Source of the DNA: CAVTWS01 sp963738445
GTDB lineage: Bacteria > Actinomycetota > Acidimicrobiia > Acidimicrobiales > SHLQ01
DNA length: 64,000 nt
Assembly: GCA_963738445.1 (NCBI GenBank)
Contig: CAVTWS010000001.1
Coordinates: 62,001-126,000, forward strand
Reading direction: 5' to 3'
The number at the start of each line of letters is the position of its first letter. The first letter of the stretch is position 1. This document shows, in pieces, positions 26,835 to 36,163 of this stretch. Both the position numbers and the translations under genes were made by a program. The notes beneath the pieces were generated by a model. The model saw only the letters and a list, made by a program, of their open reading frames with translations, did not search any database and was not told where the DNA came from.

Positions 26835-28514
26835 ATGGGAGCCGACACAAAGGTGGACTCGTGGGTGGCCCTGGGCACGACGGGCGCGCCACCCTCCGCC
26901 TTCGTCGACGAGATCGGCACCGTTCACGAGACGGGCCGCCGGCTCGCTCTGGCATGGGCGGTCCACGGACCTGACGGTTGGTTGCTGCCCGGGAGCGGTG
27001 GCTGTCGGATCACGAGAACCACCCGGGCGGGCGGCGCGATCGTCGAGAGTGGCATCAAGGTGCCGTCCGGCCAGGTCATCCATCGGTGCTACGTGGCCCA
27101 GGTCAGCGGCCGTTCCGTGGCGATCGTCGAGGTCGACAACGCCAGCGCCATCCCGGTCGCCGTGGCTCTTCGCCTGGCGCCGTCCCCCCTGCTCGAGGCC
27201 GCACCGATGGCGGAGCGGACGGGCGCCGTGACCGCGTCCGGCGATGTCGTCCGGTACAACGGTCTGCCGTACATCTACCTGGACCGACCGGCCGCCCCGG
27301 AGGCCACGGCGTCCGGCCCCGCCGGCCTGCCTCCGGACGGGTACCCCGTCGTCATCCCCGTGACCCACCGCAGTTGCGTGCGCATGGTCATCGTCGGGAT
27401 CGATGCCGAGCCGCTCGGCGCCGTGCCGCCGGCCCCGGCTCAGGTCGAATCGGGGTGGATGCAGCGGTTGTCCAGCGGCACCCGGGTGCGGTCCGACGAC
27501 GGCGTGATCGACGAGCTCTGGCGCTCGGCGCTGGTCAGCCTCATGGTCGCCACCGACATCGAGCACGTGCCGCGGCCCTTGGGGGTCGACGGGTCGGAGT
27601 GGACCTTCGTCGACGAGGCCCGGGTCGCCGGAGCATTGGCCACCACCGGTTTCGCCGACGAATCCGGGCTGGTCCTCGGGAGCCTTCTGGAGCACCTCCA
27701 AGGGGGGCCTTTGGGCCCCTCGCCGGACGACGAGGCGGTCGTGCTCGGCGCCCTCGGGCGCTGGTTTCGCGCCACGGCCGACACGTCGCTCGTCAGCACC
27801 TTCCCGGTAGAGCTGCTCGGTGCAGCCGATCGCATCCTCCGGCAGAGCAGCTCGCGGGCTCGTCGCCTGTGGTCGCGGCGCCGGCCGACAACACCACGAT
27901 CGACCGTGTCGGCGACCGCCACCCGTTCGATCCTCGATCTGGCGGCGATGCTGTCGGCGATCGACGAAGCCGAAGCCGCCTCGATCCTGATCGGTCGGTT
28001 GGACCGGCGTGGCCCGATCGAGCGTGGCACGGGCGAACCGTCGGTCCCCGCCGAATCGGCGGACCCGGTCGACGACGTGGAACGGTTCGAACGCATCCGG
28101 CACCGCAACGGTCACTTCCCCACCTCGGTGGATGCCGCGTGTCGTCGCAACCACGGGTCCGGCGACGATCCGCGCCGGGCCGCCGATGTCGTCGACGCGG
28201 TGCGGTCCGTCCTGGTCGACGACACCGGGGCCGCCCGGGGTTCGCGCACGCTCGATGTCGTGCCGTTCCTGGTGCCTCGCTGGCGGGGCACCAACTTCGA
28301 TGTGCACGACCTGCCGACGGCGCTCGGCTCGCTGTCCTTCGGCGTGCGGTGGCACGGTCCTCGACCGGCGCTCCTGTGGGAGCTCGAACCGGGGCCTGGT
28401 GTCTCGGCTGGGGATGTGATGCTCACCAGCCGTGGCCTCGACGTCACCTGGATCGGAAGTGGCGTGTCCGGCGATGCGTTGCTGACCGAACCGGAGATCG
28501 ACGGGATCATGTAG
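26835..28514 (+). CDS. Unrecognised large cytoplasmic protein
   Basis: 559 residues without a signal peptide or membrane helices. The first 200 residues look beta-rich (SWVALGTTGAPPSAFVDE, AIVEVDNASAIPVAVALRL). The middle is helical (DDGVIDELWRSALVSLMVAT), and the C-terminus SLSFGVRWHGPRPALLWELE resembles the beta-sandwich end of some glycoside hydrolases with an (alpha/alpha)6 barrel. A catalytic pair cannot be named, so an enzymatic role is not claimed. It has its own leaderless promoter, is divergent from cofC, and is followed by two CrtC/AttH-like genes on the same strand. Confidence 0.5.
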   Translation: MGADTKVDSWVALGTTGAPPSAFVDEIGTVHETGRRLALAWAVHGPDGWLLPGSGGCRITRTTRAGGAIVESGIKVPSGQVIHRCYVAQVSGRSVAIVEVDNASAIPVAVALRLAPSPLLEAAPMAERTGAVTASGDVVRYNGLPYIYLDRPAAPEATASGPAGLPPDGYPVVIPVTHRSCVRMVIVGIDAEPLGAVPPAPAQVESGWMQRLSSGTRVRSDDGVIDELWRSALVSLMVATDIEHVPRPLGVDGSEWTFVDEARVAGALATTGFADESGLVLGSLLEHLQGGPLGPSPDDEAVVLGALGRWFRATADTSLVSTFPVELLGAADRILRQSSSRARRLWSRRRPTTPRSTVSATATRSILDLAAMLSAIDEAEAASILIGRLDRRGPIERGTGEPSVPAESADPVDDVERFERIRHRNGHFPTSVDAACRRNHGSGDDPRRAADVVDAVRSVLVDDTGAARGSRTLDVVPFLVPRWRGTNFDVHDLPTALGSLSFGVRWHGPRPALLWELEPGPGVSAGDVMLTSRGLDVTWIGSGVSGDALLTEPEIDGIM

Positions 28515-28529
28515 TCGAGGCCCGGCCAC

Positions 28530-28535
28530 TAGTCT
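28530..28535 (+). promoter_or_regulatory. -10 box TAGTCT of a leaderless promoter
   Basis: TAGTCT lies 8 nt before GTG 28544 in the 29-nt gap after the previous stop. It selects GTG 28544 within a frame that is open far upstream. Confidence 0.6.
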
Positions 28536-28543
28536 CGACGCTC

Positions 28544-29677
28544 GTGCTGAGCCCTCTCGACGACTTCCCGATCCATCAGGTCCCCAAAGCGGTCACGACA
28601 CCGTCGTCGACGGACCGGAACGCGTACGGCCGCTACTGGCTCGGAGCCATGCACCGCTCCGGGGACTACCACATCGAGGTGGCGTTCGGTCGATACCCGA
28701 ACCTCGGTGTGTGCGACGCGTCGCTGTCCATCTCCGTCGGCGACTCCCAGCACTCGTTCCACGCCTCGCGATCGTCCCCGACCGACCCCACCGACATGTC
28801 GATCGGCCCGTTCCGGCTGGAGATCCTGGACCCCATGCGGGTGCTGCGGGTCACCGTCGACGACAACGAGACCGGTATCAGTGGCGAGCTCACCTGGCAC
28901 GCCCGGACGGGCGCCCTCGAAGAGGACCACACCGTGATGACCGATGGCCCGCGTGTCATCGTCGACATGTTGCGGTTCATTCAGTTCGGCACCTGGGAGG
29001 GGACCATCACCGCCGATGGCACCACGACCACCGTGCCCCGCGCCGAGACCGTCGGGGTGCGCGATCGTTCCTGGGGCATCCGTCCGGTCGGCGAGGCGGC
29101 GCCCGGACGGCCCCCGTCGACCCCGGGCCACAACGCCTGGCTCTGGGCGCCGATCCACTTCGACGACGACTGCCGGGTGATCGGTTACTTCCAACGCACG
29201 AACGGCGTGCGCTGGCGGCCCGACGGGCACGTGGTGCCCGTCGTCGATCCGGTCCCGTTGGCGCTCGGTCTCACCGATCCGGGAGTCGAGCGTCTGGATC
29301 CGGTCGGAGAACGCCTGACCTTCCGACCCGGCAGCCGGGTCGTCACGCACGCCGAGTTCGACGTGGCGCCGGTGGTCGGCGACCGCTACGTCCTCGAGCT
29401 CGAGCCGCTCCGGCGCTTCGACATGCGGGGCCTCGGGTACGCCAACCCGGATTGGGGCCACGGGCACTGGAAGGGCGACCTCGCCATCGGGGGCGAGCAC
29501 TGGTCGTTCGCCGATCTCGATCCGCTCGATCCGTTCCACCAGCATCTGCATCACACGGTCCGGGCGCGGATCGGCGATCGTGAGGGGGTGGGCGTGTTCG
29601 AGCAGATCATCTACGGCCCCCACGCGCAGTTCGGGTTCTCGGATTTCCTCGACGGAGCGCCGCTCGCGGGCGTGTGA
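28544..29677 (+). CDS. CrtC/AttH-like (hydroxyneurosporene synthase-type) protein, paralogue 1
   Basis: 377 residues. The block VGVRDRSWGIRPVG is the hallmark of a lipocalin-like family that includes CrtC hydratases and AttH proteins, recently split into DUF7064/DUF7065 groups. The protein is beta-rich throughout, with PHAQFGFSDFL at the end. Family members often sit beside steroid or lipid catabolic genes in actinobacteria, but their reaction is mostly unknown. The next gene is a paralogue with the same RDRSWG motif. GTG 28544 is chosen from the leaderless promoter. The frame upstream of it (from 26978) is a shadow of the preceding gene. Confidence 0.65.
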   Translation: MLSPLDDFPIHQVPKAVTTPSSTDRNAYGRYWLGAMHRSGDYHIEVAFGRYPNLGVCDASLSISVGDSQHSFHASRSSPTDPTDMSIGPFRLEILDPMRVLRVTVDDNETGISGELTWHARTGALEEDHTVMTDGPRVIVDMLRFIQFGTWEGTITADGTTTTVPRAETVGVRDRSWGIRPVGEAAPGRPPSTPGHNAWLWAPIHFDDDCRVIGYFQRTNGVRWRPDGHVVPVVDPVPLALGLTDPGVERLDPVGERLTFRPGSRVVTHAEFDVAPVVGDRYVLELEPLRRFDMRGLGYANPDWGHGHWKGDLAIGGEHWSFADLDPLDPFHQHLHHTVRARIGDREGVGVFEQIIYGPHAQFGFSDFLDGAPLAGV

Positions 29678-29693
29678 ACGAACGGAGCAGACG

Positions 29694-30665
29694 ATGTCGA
29701 CCCCACCGTCCCCCACCCATCCCGACGACGAGTTCCACCCGCCGACCAGCGACGACCCGTACTGGACCGAGACGTGCTGGTTCACGTTCACCGTGCCCGA
29801 GCGGCGCCTGTCGGGCCAGCTCTACCCCTTCTTCCGCCCCAATCAGCGGGTGACGTCGGGCGGCGCCTTCTTCTGGGACGAACAGGGCGACCAGCCGTGG
29901 AACGTCCTGTACGGGAAGAACTTCTGGCACCTCCCGATGCCCGATCAGCCGCTCAGCGACATCGCCCTGCCGAACGGGATCCGCTACCGGTGCGTGGAGC
30001 CGCTGTCCCGCTACGAGATCGCCTACACGGACCCCGACGGTGGCGACGAGATCGACGTGGCGCTCACCTTCACCGCCGTCACACCACCGAACTATCTCGG
30101 CGAATCGCACCTCGACCAGCCGGGCCGCTACACGGGCACGATCCGCCTCCGCGACGAGGTCATCACCGTCGACTCCTTCGGCTTCCGCGACCGCTCATGG
30201 GGTGTGCGATCCCAGTTCGGTCAGGGGCTGACCTCGTCGGCCGCTCAACGCGGCGGCTACAGCTACGCGACGGCGTCCGAACGTGACGGGTTCCACGCCA
30301 TCACCATGGCCTTCGACGACAGCCCGGGCGGGCCGGGGGCCATCGCCATCCACGGGTACGTCATGCTCGACGGCGTCTGGGCCAAGGTGGCCTCGGGTCG
30401 CCGCGAGGTGCTCCGACGCGACGACCGCACCGGCGCCCCTACCCACGTGATCCTCGATCTGTTGGACACGGAGGGTCGCGAGGTGCGCGCCGACGGGCGG
30501 TGCGTCAACAAGATCGGGCTCCACCTGAACCCGAACCTGTTCACCTGGAACTGCCTCACCGACTGGACCTTCGCCGGCCGATCGGCCTGGGGCGAGGATC
30601 ACGACAACTGGAGCGCACCCGCGGCCCGCAAGTTCTTCCGCCGCCACCTCGGCTACCGCCCCTGA
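29694..30665 (+). CDS. CrtC/AttH-like protein, paralogue 2
   Basis: 323 residues. It shares FRDRSWGVRSQFG with the preceding protein and has a beta-rich lipocalin-like pattern, with YWTETCWFTFTVPERRLSGQ and NQRVTSGGAFFWDE near the N-terminus. The two genes are 16 nt apart, with GGAG 7 nt before ATG 29694, so they are probably co-transcribed and may form a heteromer or act on related substrates. No classical catalytic motif is recognisable. A long hairpin follows at 30704. Confidence 0.65.
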   Translation: MSTPPSPTHPDDEFHPPTSDDPYWTETCWFTFTVPERRLSGQLYPFFRPNQRVTSGGAFFWDEQGDQPWNVLYGKNFWHLPMPDQPLSDIALPNGIRYRCVEPLSRYEIAYTDPDGGDEIDVALTFTAVTPPNYLGESHLDQPGRYTGTIRLRDEVITVDSFGFRDRSWGVRSQFGQGLTSSAAQRGGYSYATASERDGFHAITMAFDDSPGGPGAIAIHGYVMLDGVWAKVASGRREVLRRDDRTGAPTHVILDLLDTEGREVRADGRCVNKIGLHLNPNLFTWNCLTDWTFAGRSAWGEDHDNWSAPAARKFFRRHLGYRP

Positions 30666-30703
30666 CCTCGCTCGAGGTGGTTCTGGCGCTCCACAGGTTT
30701 GTA

Positions 30704-30747
30704 CTGGCCAGGAGATTGCACGCTGGGGCGTGCCATCTCCCGGCCAG
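30704..30747. terminator. Long hairpin between convergent genes
   Basis: CTGGCCAGGAGATTGCACG at 30704-30722 pairs with CGTGCCATCTCCCGGCCAG at 30729-30747 with two mismatches around a 6-nt loop. It lies in the short gap between the CrtC-like gene (+) and the surface-protein remnant (-), so it could stop transcription from both sides. Confidence 0.6.
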
Positions 30748-30789
30748 AACGGAGCGGGAGGGGGTGCGGGGTGGGGGTGTGGGGGTGGA

Positions 30790-31789
30790 TCAGTCGGTGG
30801 AGGTGGTGCGGCGACGGGTGGTGGCGAGCACGGTCAGGCCGAGCCCGACGAGGGATGCACCCATGATGGTCAGCCACCGGGCCTCCGAACTCCCCGTGAA
30901 GGCCAGCGAGTCGTTCACCGCGGTGGGGGTCGGCGCCGTGGTGGTCGTCGTCTGGCTGGCGCCGGCGTTGCCGACCAGCGCCGGGTCGACCGTCGTGGTG
31001 GTGGCGACGGTGGCCGCGGTGGTGGTCGCCGCCGGGGCCGCCGTGGTGCTCGTGCTGGCCGGGGCGGTCGTGGTCGTCGCCGGCGGAGCGGTGGTCGTGG
31101 TGCTGGTGGTCGTGGTGCTGGTGGTCGTGGTCGGCGGCACCGGCACGTCGAAGTCCGTCGGGTCACCGATGGGTTCGGTGGCCGGGTCGTCTGACAGGGC
31201 GCTGGCGTCGTTGGTCTCGTCGCCGTCGGAGTCCCAGGCGACGGTCGCCTGATTCGAGATCGTGGTGCCTCCGGCGCCCGAGTTCACGGTGGCGGTGATC
31301 GCCAGGTTGACGCTGGTCGTGCCAGCGATCGGACCGTTCCACGTGACCGTGTTGGTGCCGACCGTCGCGACGGTGGTGCCGGCGTCGGCGCTGGCGCTCA
31401 CGAGCGTGAGCCCGGCGGGGAGGACGTCGGTGAACTCGTCGCCGACGGCGTCGGCGACATCGAGGTCGCCGGGGTTGCTCAGGACGACGTCATAGGTGAC
31501 GGTGCTCGGTGAACGTGCCCGACACTGCCTTGGTCGCGGCGATGCTCGCCGGCTCGGCCGTGGTGATGATGAGCGAGAACGCCCGGAGGTTTCCGGTATC
31601 GCCCGAGAAGAAGTCCTGCACGGTCAGGGTCCAGTTCCCGTCGGGTCCTTCGCCATCGAAGGCTGACAGGGCGTCGGTGGGAAGGTAGGAGCCGGTGAAC
31701 GGGGCCGACGCCGATTCCTGAGAATCGAGCGTGGCGCTCGCCTCATCGTCCAGACCCGTCTGACACTTGAGGACTTGCGTCCACGCGCC
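30790..31789 (-). pseudogene. 5'-truncated remnant of a P-domain/DUF11 cell-surface protein with sorting-like anchor
   Basis: Reading the minus strand from 31789, the sequence encodes a proprotein-convertase P-domain end (LSAFDGEGPDGNWTLTVQDF then FSGDTGNLRAFSLII). There is a frame change near 31505, then a DUF11-type repeat (VTYDVVLSNPGDLDVADAVG), a Thr/Pro/Ala-rich linker of about 80 residues, and a tail with SLAFTG, a hydrophobic segment and TTRRR, like a cell-wall or membrane anchor. There is no start codon in frame: the codon just upstream is the stop of the phosphotransferase gene at 31790. The N-terminal part has therefore been lost, probably by deletion. Confidence 0.75.
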
Positions 31790-32866
31790 CTATTCGGGCA
31801 GGAGCATGTCCAGACAGGTGACGGCGTGGTTCTCGAGCCAGTAGGTGGCTTCGACGGGCATCTGGCCCCGATCGACCATCCGGTTCATGACCCGCACGAC
31901 GATCGCCGAGTAGCGGGCGGCGGCGAACACCTCGTGCCACGTGCTGTCGCCCAGGTCCCGACCGAGCGCCTCGTAGTAGATCTCGCGCTGCTCCTCGCGG
32001 GTCGGCTCGCCCTCCAGGCGCGGGGCGTCCATCGCTTCGTGGGACCAGCGGTCGAACAGCAACCACCAGCCCAGGTCGTGTTCGGGTGGGGCCAGGCTCA
32101 CCGCTTCGAAGTCGGTGACGCACACCGGCTCGAAGTCGCGCCAGATGATGTTGCCGAGCCGGCCGTCGCCCCACGACACCCCGACCGGTGAGGTGGCCGG
32201 GAGGTTGTCGTGCAACCAGGCGAACCCGCGCTCGATCACCGGGTGGGCCCGGCCGTCGAGCTCGCGCTCGGCGTACTCGTGCCACAGCTTCAGCTGGCGT
32301 GCCGAACCGGGGGGCTCGCCCGCAACGTCGAGCCACCCGAGCCCGGCCAGGTTCGGGTCGATGCCGTGAACCTGGGCGAGCACCCCCAGCCCGTTGCTCA
32401 CCATCCGGCGACGATCCGCCGGGGAGGCGTCGTGGAAGAAGCCCTCGGTGGTGTAGATCGGGCTCTCGATCGGGACCTCCCCGTCGACGTGGCCCATCAC
32501 GAAGAACGGCGCGCCGATCACCGACGGGTCCGGCTCGTAGCCGATGAGCGGCGCGATCGGCACGGTGCTGTGTGCGGCCACCGCCGACATGGCGCGCCAC
32601 TGGACCTCGATCTCGATGTCGAGCCCGGGCGCCTGCACGGGATAGACCGCCGGGTCCGGCGACTCGATGCGCACCACGAACCGTTGCTCGATGGCCGCCT
32701 GGTCGGCGCTGCGGACGACCTCGGTGTCGACCACGATCGTCTCCGCCGAGTATCCGCTCTTCGGTGCACCGATCCCGCTGACCGCCACGTAGTCGACACC
32801 CACCAGGCGGTCGGCCAGCCACGGCGCGAGCGCGGTGGCGATGCGGTGCGAGCGATCCTCGTTCAT
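31790..32866 (-). CDS. Aminoglycoside-phosphotransferase-like kinase (ACAD10/11-type APH domain)
   Basis: 358 residues with a protein-kinase-like fold. SWGDGRLGNIIW corresponds to the catalytic loop (the usual histidine is replaced by Ser, as is common in this subgroup) and CVTDFEAVSLAPPEHDLGWW is the metal-binding DFE/DxD block. Homologues from mycobacteria and animals are found with acyl-CoA dehydrogenases and may phosphorylate hydroxy-acyl-CoA; antibiotic resistance is unlikely. ATG 32866 has GGAGG 5 nt upstream, so the longer frame to 32965 is not used. Its stop codon is directly followed by the truncated surface-protein remnant. Confidence 0.8.
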   Translation of the reverse strand: MNEDRSHRIATALAPWLADRLVGVDYVAVSGIGAPKSGYSAETIVVDTEVVRSADQAAIEQRFVVRIESPDPAVYPVQAPGLDIEIEVQWRAMSAVAAHSTVPIAPLIGYEPDPSVIGAPFFVMGHVDGEVPIESPIYTTEGFFHDASPADRRRMVSNGLGVLAQVHGIDPNLAGLGWLDVAGEPPGSARQLKLWHEYAERELDGRAHPVIERGFAWLHDNLPATSPVGVSWGDGRLGNIIWRDFEPVCVTDFEAVSLAPPEHDLGWWLLFDRWSHEAMDAPRLEGEPTREEQREIYYEALGRDLGDSTWHEVFAAARYSAIVVRVMNRMVDRGQMPVEATYWLENHAVTCLDMLLPE

Positions 32867-32943
32867 GGGGCCTCCAGGGCTACCGTGTGGGGTCAGAAGT
32901 ATCGGCGGCCGGGCCGTCGAGCGCCACACAGGAGGAGCACACG

Positions 32944-33498
32944 ATGTCGGCTGAGTGGGGGCCATTGACGGCGTTGATCGGTGACTGGGCGGGGGAGGGC
33001 GGCCTCGACACCGCTTACTCGCATGCTCGGGGTGAGGTCATCAAGACGCCGTACCTCGAGAAGGTCTCGATGAAGCCGTTCGGTCCGGTGCAGAACGGCC
33101 GGCAGTTCCTCTACGGGCTCGATTACAAGACGGCGATGTGGCGTGAGTCCGAGGAGAACCCCTTTCACACCGAGGTCGGGTACTGGCTCTGGGATGCGGC
33201 CACCGGGGAGGTGCTCCGCGGGTTCGTGGTGCCCCGCGGCATCACCGTGCTCGCGGGTGGCTTCGCCGCCGCCGCCGCCCGCAGCTTCACCCTGCACGCG
33301 GCGATCGGTGAGCCGCAGTACTGCATCGGCGAGAACGCCTATCTGGCCGCCAACGCCAGCAGCCGCAGTTACGACGTCACCATCACCATGAACGCCGACG
33401 ACTCCTGGTCGTACGCCGAGACGACGATGTTGGTCATGAAGGAGTTCGGCGAGCCGTTCGCCCACACCGACGCCAACACCATGACCCGCGTCGCGTGA
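32944..33498 (+). CDS. Nitrobindin-like heme-binding beta-barrel protein
   Basis: 184 residues. The start PLTALIGDWAGEGGLDTAYS holds the GxWxGxG pattern of the fatty-acid-binding-like nitrobindin fold, and the end FAHTDANTMTRVA holds the conserved HTDxN segment whose histidine binds heme in nitrobindins. These proteins bind ferric heme and may scavenge peroxynitrite or nitric oxide. GGAGG lies upstream of ATG 32944. It is divergent from the phosphotransferase gene and convergent with the ligase gene at 33526; there is no obvious operon partner. Confidence 0.8.
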   Translation: MSAEWGPLTALIGDWAGEGGLDTAYSHARGEVIKTPYLEKVSMKPFGPVQNGRQFLYGLDYKTAMWRESEENPFHTEVGYWLWDAATGEVLRGFVVPRGITVLAGGFAAAAARSFTLHAAIGEPQYCIGENAYLAANASSRSYDVTITMNADDSWSYAETTMLVMKEFGEPFAHTDANTMTRVA

Positions 33499-33525
33499 CA
33501 GGCGAGCGAGTGAGGGTGATTCTCG

Positions 33526-34903
33526 TTATAGCTGCTCGAAACCCCGTCGGCGCTCCCAATCGGTGACGACGTTGCAGAAGTGGTTCCACTCCTGCTGCGC
33601 GGTGTTGAGGAGGTGATGGTGGACATCGTCGCCGAACGCGGGATCGGGCGATCGGGGATCCGCTGAAGGCGCCGATGGCATCGACGAGCGAGTGCGGAAC
33701 TCGCTCCAGATCGGCGGCGGTGTAACCGTTGCCGTCGTAGGGGTCACCGGGCTCGATCCGGTTCTCGATCCCCCACAACCCCGCGGCGATGGTCGCGGCG
33801 AAGGCCAGGTACACGTTGGCGTCGGCTCCCGGCACCCGGTTCTCCACCCGGTAGCCCTGTCCGTGGCTCACGACGCGGAATCCGAGGGTCCGGTTGTCGC
33901 GTCCCCAGCCCACCGCGGTCGGTGCCCACGAGTCGGGTTGGTAGCGCTTGTAGCTGTTGACGTACGGGGCGTAACACAACGCCAACTCGCGGGCGGCCAC
34001 CATCTGGCCGCCGAGCCACCACCGGAACACGTCGCTCATGTGGTGGGAGCCTGTCTCGTCCCACATCAGTGAGCGGGTGGCGTCGGCGTTCCAGACCGAC
34101 GAGTGGATGTGGCACGACGACCCGACCTTGGTGTGGTCGTACTTGGCCATGAAGGTGATCGCCTGGCCGTTCAGCGCGGCGATCTCCTTGGCCCCGTTCT
34201 TGTACACGCTGTGGCGATCGGCCATGGTCAACGCGTCGGAGTAGCGCAGGTTGATCTCGTGCTGGCCGGCCTCGGCCTCGCCCTTGGAGAACTCGACCGG
34301 GACGCCTGCTCCGTCCATGCCGTTGCGGATCTGACGTATCAGGTACTCGTCCTTGGTGGTTTGGAGGATGTGGTAATCGAGCACGTAGTCGTTCTGGGGC
34401 GCGAGGTTCGAGTACCCCTTGGCGGCGGCCTCCTCGAAGCTGTCCCGGAAGAGGAAGAACTCGAGCTCGCTGCCGAACATAACCGTGTAACCGAGGGCCG
34501 CCGCCCGTTCGATCTGGCGGCGCAGGATCTGGCGGGGCGCCACCTCCACGGGCTCGCGGGTCTCTTCGTCGGCCAGGTCGCAGACGACCAGGGCGGTGCG
34601 GTCGATCCAGGGGATGCGGCGCAACGTCGACCAGTCGGGGACGCAGCTGAAGTCGCCGTAGCCGAGGTCCCAGTTCGCGAACCGGTAGCCCGGCAGCACG
34701 TTCATCTCGGCATCGACGGCCAGTAGGTAGTTGCAGGCCTCGATCGTGTTGCCGCCATCGAGGAGGTGGTCGACTACGTAGTGACCGGTGACCCGCTTGC
34801 CCATGAACCGACCCTGGAGGTCGGGGAACACGACCAGGACCGTGTCGATGTCGCCGGAGTCGATCGCCACTCTCAGGGCTTCGACGGTCAGCATGCCGTT
34901 CAT
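33526..34903 (-). CDS. Glutamine-synthetase-like gamma-glutamyl-amine ligase, one frameshift near the end
   Basis: A type-I GS-fold ligase of about 458 residues. VMFGSELEFFLFRDSF, FSKGEAEAGQHEINL, VGSSCHIHSSVW, NSYKRYQPDSWAP and ENRVPGADANVYLAFAA mark the ATP, metal and glutamate sites. GS-like proteins in amine-catabolic operons couple glutamate to an amine (PuuA, GlnT, methylamine ligase). The frame shifts in a GGG run (plus strand 33640-33642). Removing one base gives the normal tail AFGDDVHHHLLNTAQQEWN then VVTDWERRRGFEQL, ending at TAA. ATG 34903 is chosen for GGAG 7 nt upstream. It is the last gene of a seven- or eight-gene operon containing a permease and a demethylating dehydrogenase, which favours an amine ligase over nitrogen assimilation. 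Confidence 0.85.
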
Positions 34904-34915
34904 GGGCAACTCCTA

Positions 34916-36163
34916 TCAGGTTTCGGTGTCGATGACGATCGGTCCGCCGGCGGGCGCTCGATCATGGAGGACGTGCGTGGAGAGGTGGACGTTGCGTCCG
35001 GGGGCCAGGTGACGTCGGCGCCGTGAGGTGCCGAGCAGCCGGCCGTCCTGGTGGGCGACGATCCGCGCTCGATCGAACGACCGGGACAGCCTCAGCGTCA
35101 GCCGAGGCGCCGGATCCGCAAGGTTCAGCCGTGCGGGCCAGACCCACGCGATGCCGGGGCCCGGCACGATCTCGATCGGCGGCGTCGGCCAGACGCCGTC
35201 CCGCAACCACGCGGCGACAGCTCGCGCGGTCAGCCGGCCCTCGAGGGCGCAGCGGTCGGCCGCCTCGGCGCCGTGCAGGAGGTTGCCCGCGGCGAAAACG
35301 CCGGGCCGGTCGGTACGTCCCGCCTGGTCGGTCGCCGGACCGGGCCATCCGCCCTGGGAGGCGAGGCCGCCGGCACGCGCCAGCTCGTGGTCGGGAACCC
35401 AATCGCCCGTGAACACGACGGTGTCGCAGCTGAGTTGGCGTCGCCGGCCCGCGCCGACCTCCTCCACCGTCACCGCGGTCACCCGCTCGGAGCCGATGAT
35501 CTCGGCGAGGCGCGTGCCGGTCAGCAGCGGCACTCGCCGCCGGGCGGCGCTGACCAGGTGGAACGCGCCGAAGCTGTCGTGGCGGGCGTTCTCGGTGGTC
35601 ATGGCGACCGTTCGACAACCGGCGTGGGCCAGCGACTCGACCGCCGAGTAGCTGACATGCTCGCTCCCGACGACGACGGCTCGCCGGCCCACCAGCCAGG
35701 CGACGACGCGGGGGTCCGGATGGGCCCGCGCCTGTTGGAGCTGCCCCGTCGTGAGCACGCCCTGCGGTCGATCGCCTGCGACCAGCCGGGCGGCGCGTGG
35801 GCGTTCCCGGCAGCCCGTCGCCAGGAGTACGGCCCGACCGTCGAGCACTACGACGCCCGCATCGCTCGTCAGCTCGAGCGTCCGCTCACCCGACCAACCC
35901 GTCGCCATGGTCGACGAGTGGATCTCGACGCCCGCCTGCTCGGCGCGGCGGGTCAGTGCGGCGGCATAGGCCGGGCCCGACAGGAGTCGGTGCATGTCGC
36001 GCACACCGAAACCGGAGTGCGCGCTGTGCCGCGGGATCCCTCCCAACACGCGCTCACGCTCGATGAGGGCGACCCGCCCGGAGCCCAACCTCGCCAGCTC
36101 GATGGCGGCGGACAAGCCGGCCGGGCCCGCGCCGACCACGATGACGTCAGCGGTGCGCCTCAT
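34916..36163 (-). CDS. NAD(P)/FAD-dependent oxidoreductase
   Basis: 415 residues. The Rossmann motif VVGAGPAGLSAAIELARLG binds FAD near the N-terminus, a second nucleotide site is near AVVVGSEHVSYSAVES, and VFAAGNLLHGAEAADRCALE is the conserved FAD-contacting end. It resembles the pyridine-nucleotide-disulfide-oxidoreductase-like partner protein found next to [2Fe-2S] G3P-dehydrogenases (as in the Thermotoga-type glpK clusters) and the alpha subunits of opine/HcnB enzymes. Its ATG overlaps the stop of the GlpA-like gene (ATGA), so the two probably form one enzyme complex. The final 80 residues form a short beta domain. Confidence 0.75.
   Translation of the reverse strand: MRRTADVIVVGAGPAGLSAAIELARLGSGRVALIERERVLGGIPRHSAHSGFGVRDMHRLLSGPAYAAALTRRAEQAGVEIHSSTMATGWSGERTLELTSDAGVVVLDGRAVLLATGCRERPRAARLVAGDRPQGVLTTGQLQQARAHPDPRVVAWLVGRRAVVVGSEHVSYSAVESLAHAGCRTVAMTTENARHDSFGAFHLVSAARRRVPLLTGTRLAEIIGSERVTAVTVEEVGAGRRRQLSCDTVVFTGDWVPDHELARAGGLASQGGWPGPATDQAGRTDRPGVFAAGNLLHGAEAADRCALEGRLTARAVAAWLRDGVWPTPPIEIVPGPGIAWVWPARLNLADPAPRLTLRLSRSFDRARIVAHQDGRLLGTSRRRRHLAPGRNVHLSTHVLHDRAPAGGPIVIDTET

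Noticed and set aside
27701..27722. GGGGCC...GGCCCC inverted repeat inside a coding gene
   Set aside because: It has a six-base stem only, is expected by chance at this GC content, and lies in the middle of a reading frame.
26978..28543. Upstream extension of the CrtC-like frame
   Set aside because: The region codes for the 559-residue protein in another frame, and a -10 box marks GTG 28544 as the start.
31790..32866. Antibiotic-resistance aminoglycoside kinase
   Set aside because: The catalytic-loop variant and genome context fit the metabolic APH-like group found with acyl-CoA dehydrogenases.
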